Source of the DNA: Helicobacter marmotae
Lineage (GTDB): Bacteria > Campylobacterota > Campylobacteria > Campylobacterales > Helicobacteraceae
Direction: 5' to 3'
Length of the DNA stretch: 64,000 nt
NCBI RefSeq assembly: GCF_003364255.1
Contig: NZ_NXLR01000001.1
Span: 62,001 to 126,000, forward strand
Shown here piece after piece: positions 62,428 through 64,000 of the stretch. Within the stretch, counting starts at the first letter, position 1; the number at the start of each line of letters is the position of its first letter. A model generated the notes under the pieces. It did not search any database and had not been told where the DNA came from. It saw only the letters and a list, made by a program, of their open reading frames with translations. The position numbers were made by a program, and so were the translations under genes.

Positions 62428-63549
62428 ACCCCCTATCCCTATGGAAAAAAGATTTAAAAGAATCTTTTAGTGATTCTGTTGGGGATTCTTTAGTAGATGA
62501 GGCAGTTTCTTCGGTCGTTACACTCCCTCGTGATGCCAAACTAAGCTCCTTTTCTCAAAGTTAGCTCCGCCCTCGCCTTGCAAAGCAAACATTTTCACTC
62601 AAAGATACTTCCGCCTCCTTATCATTTAATATCTTGGTTTGCAAAAGTGAATTTTGCAAACCGCCTAAAGCCCTGCGGGGGGCGCTAGTTTTGACTTTGC
62701 TACCTTCCGCGTCTGGTGCTTCCTTATTACAAACTTCGCCCCCGTGTAATTTCATTTTGTTACCTCGCGGGGTGTGGTTTCTTTTGCGGGTTGTTAGTTT
62801 GTCATGTCTTTAGGGCTTTAGCCCTGAAGAATCTCTGTCGGCTTTCTAAGGGTTTTATTATGAAACGCCCGCCCTTATTAAAGCGCCTTTTGCGGGGGCT
62901 TTTGGTTAGCGACTAGTGATTCCTTTAGAGATTCTTCGGTCGCCCTTCGTGCTTCCTCAGAATGACAAACTAACTTCCATTGCAAAAGGTTAAGCCTACT
63001 CCCTCTATAAGGGCACAAAGTTTGCTATGTCTTTGCTTTCATAAGAAAGCGAAGAATCTCCTTTAGCTACTAAAGACTCTCTAATAGATCATTATCCTTA
63101 CCATTAATGGACTTTAGGAGCGATTCTATCCTATCATTTAGCATATCATTTGCATTTTGCAATAATGTAATTTCACTTTGTAAGCTACTATGCATATCAC
63201 TAGAGCCAGATTCTAGCCTTTGTATTTGACTTTGCAAGGCTTTAATTTGATTTTCATATTTAATTAGCATATCTTTTAGAGATTCTTCGCCTGCGGCTCA
63301 GAATGACAATAAGTCCCAAACGTCGCTCAGCAGTGAGACACGCTCTCATCACAGGATAAAAATCAATCGCGCGAAGTGCCACCTTTAAAAACCCTAGCCA
63401 CCGATGAAGAAAGAGAGAGAAAATTGAGAGGGGAGATTAAGGAAGAAAATTAAGGGCTTAGGCTTGCAAATCCACCTCCACCCTCTTTGCTCACAAGGCT
63501 AAAAGCATATTATAAACTCTCCCTTACTCTCAAAAAAGAGAGCAAGAAA
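62428..63549. repeat. 1.1-kb intergenic block of both repeat families
   Basis: 62440-62550: CATTCTGAG-type halves. 62624-62690: a hairpin module (ATTTAATATCTTG, GGTTTGCAAAA...TTTTGCAAACC, CGCCTAAAG, CCCTGCGGGGGGCGCTAG). 62800-62970: element halves with AGAGATTCTTCGGTCGC...CCTCAGAATGACAAA and CGCCCGCCCTT. 63030-63070 and 63275-63310: halves flanking a short unique island (63070-63270). 63320-63549: no feature seen apart from the 3' flank of the lactate permease. Confidence 0.7.
63070..63270 (-). CDS. Short coiled-coil ORF between repeats, possibly a gene remnant
   Basis: 66 residues, MLIKYENQIKALQSQIQRLESGSSD...LQSEITLLQNANDMLNDRIESLL, with clean heptads. Unlike its surroundings it is not repeat sequence, yet its 5' and 3' ends run directly into repeat halves (AGAGATTCTTCGCC at about 63280, the decayed element at about 63060). 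No ribosome site is obvious. It could be the coiled-coil part of a gene broken by repeat insertion, or a chance ORF. Confidence 0.35.
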   Translation of the reverse strand: MLIKYENQIKALQSQIQRLESGSSDMHSSLQSEITLLQNANDMLNDRIESLLKSINGKDNDLLESL

Positions 63550-64000
63550 TTATTTATGAACAACCGCAGGAATCATCTCGGGGAAGAATAATGCAATAAG
63601 CGCACTCCAAATGCCTATAAGAATAATAAAGACAACAGAATATTTTAAAGTGAATTTGAAAAGTTCAGATTCTTTGCCTACTAATCCCACAGCAGCACAA
63701 GCAATAGCTATGCTTTGAGGAGAGATCATCTTTCCTACAACGCCACCTACAGAGTTTGCTGCTAAAAATAATGCCTCACCCACGCCAAGCTCTCTTGCAG
63801 TAACTTGTTGAAGCGGTCCAAAAAGGAGGTTTGCACTTGTATCAGAGCCCGTTAAAAATACGCCTATCCAACCAATAACTGGGCTAAAGAACGCAAAAGC
63901 CTCGCCTGTTTTTGCAAAAGCAAGCCCTAAAGTTGCACTCATACCGCTATTTTTAGCCACAAAAGCAAAGGCAACCACAAGCCCTATAGTGATACAAGGG
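63550..64000 (-). CDS. lctP: L-lactate permease (LctP family), C-terminal part
   Basis: The last 150 codons of a gene that begins beyond 64000. Membrane helices with the family pattern: [70 protein letters not shown] and [45 protein letters not shown], as in LctP/GlcA proton-coupled lactate/glycolate carriers. Lactate is a main growth substrate of Helicobacter and Campylobacter. Glycolate permease cannot be separated by sequence alone. Confidence 0.92.
   Translation of the reverse strand, partial: PCITIGLVVAFAFVAKNSGMSATLGLAFAKTGEAFAFFSPVIGWIGVFLTGSDTSANLLFGPLQQVTARELGVGEALFLAANSVGGVVGKMISPQSIAIACAAVGLVGKESELFKFTLKYSVVFIILIGIWSALIALFFPEMIPAVVHK

Overview
The window comes from a Helicobacter-type campylobacterote (Epsilonproteobacteria), most likely an enterohepatic rather than gastric species. 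The evidence is AT-rich DNA with G-rich islands, and gene blocks kept in the same order as in H. pylori: rodA / rluD / FN3 lipoprotein / trmB / ftsE / ftsX / LytM peptidase / flaG / fliD / fliS / fliT-like; ppiD-like / ftsA / ftsZ; tatB / tatC / queA / rsmG / zinc-ribbon protein; and serS / TPR protein. Homopolymeric G/C contingency tracts, typical of Helicobacter and Campylobacter, are also present. Species cannot be named from the sequence alone.

Layout. 1-5.1 kb (minus strand): a TonB-dependent metal/siderophore uptake set (receptor, binding protein, SAM methyltransferase, FecCD permease running off the edge); the receptor has a frameshift near its C-terminus. 5.3-10.5 kb: lipid A/LPS genes, namely a two-domain glycosyltransferase with a C10 tract in its linker and two tandem EptA/EptC-like phosphoethanolamine transferases, one of them switched off by an 11-base tract. 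11.6-17.4 kb: rpsU, a CoA-binding protein, marC, gatB, a broken outer-membrane protein, gpsA and hup. 17.5-26.8 kb (minus): the flagellar cap and FtsEX-peptidase operon. 26.8-32.4 kb: rodA overlapping a CAU tRNA, then ppiD-ftsA-ftsZ and tRNA-Arg(GCG). 33.5-40.1 kb: a second complete TonB/FecCD uptake system, divergently organised around a symmetric promoter-like palindrome with a T12 spacer and including an unusual protein made of two glutamine-amidotransferase-like domains. 40.6-43.1 kb: purB and a stand-alone type I restriction N-domain nuclease. 43.6-51.4 kb: a surface-glycan cluster (galE, FAD oxidoreductase, two polytopic membrane proteins, UDP-xylose synthase, GT90 transferase) with four homopolymeric tracts. 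51.9-62.4 kb: cysK, tRNA-Ser, tat/queA/rsmG, serS, TPR protein, stomatin/NfeD pair. 63.5 kb to the edge: lactate permease.

The main theme is envelope variability. Six G/C tracts of 10-11 bases lie inside genes for lipid A, core or glycan decoration; reading the frames gives three ON (linker GT, first membrane protein, GT90) and three OFF (eptC copy 1, galE, second membrane protein). A seventh tract, T12, sits exactly between -35-like and -10-like hexamers of a divergent promoter. The UDP-xylose synthase next to a GT90 enzyme predicts a phase-variable xylosylated glycan.

Nearly every intergenic gap longer than 300 bp is filled by two interspersed repeat families. One is a roughly 90-bp inverted-repeat element (ends TTTGTCATTCTGAG / CTCAGAATGACAAA); the other is a mosaic of exchangeable hairpin modules. 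One copy of the first family lies in frame inside a membrane-protein gene. All functional calls come from reading the sequence and family knowledge; no searches were run.
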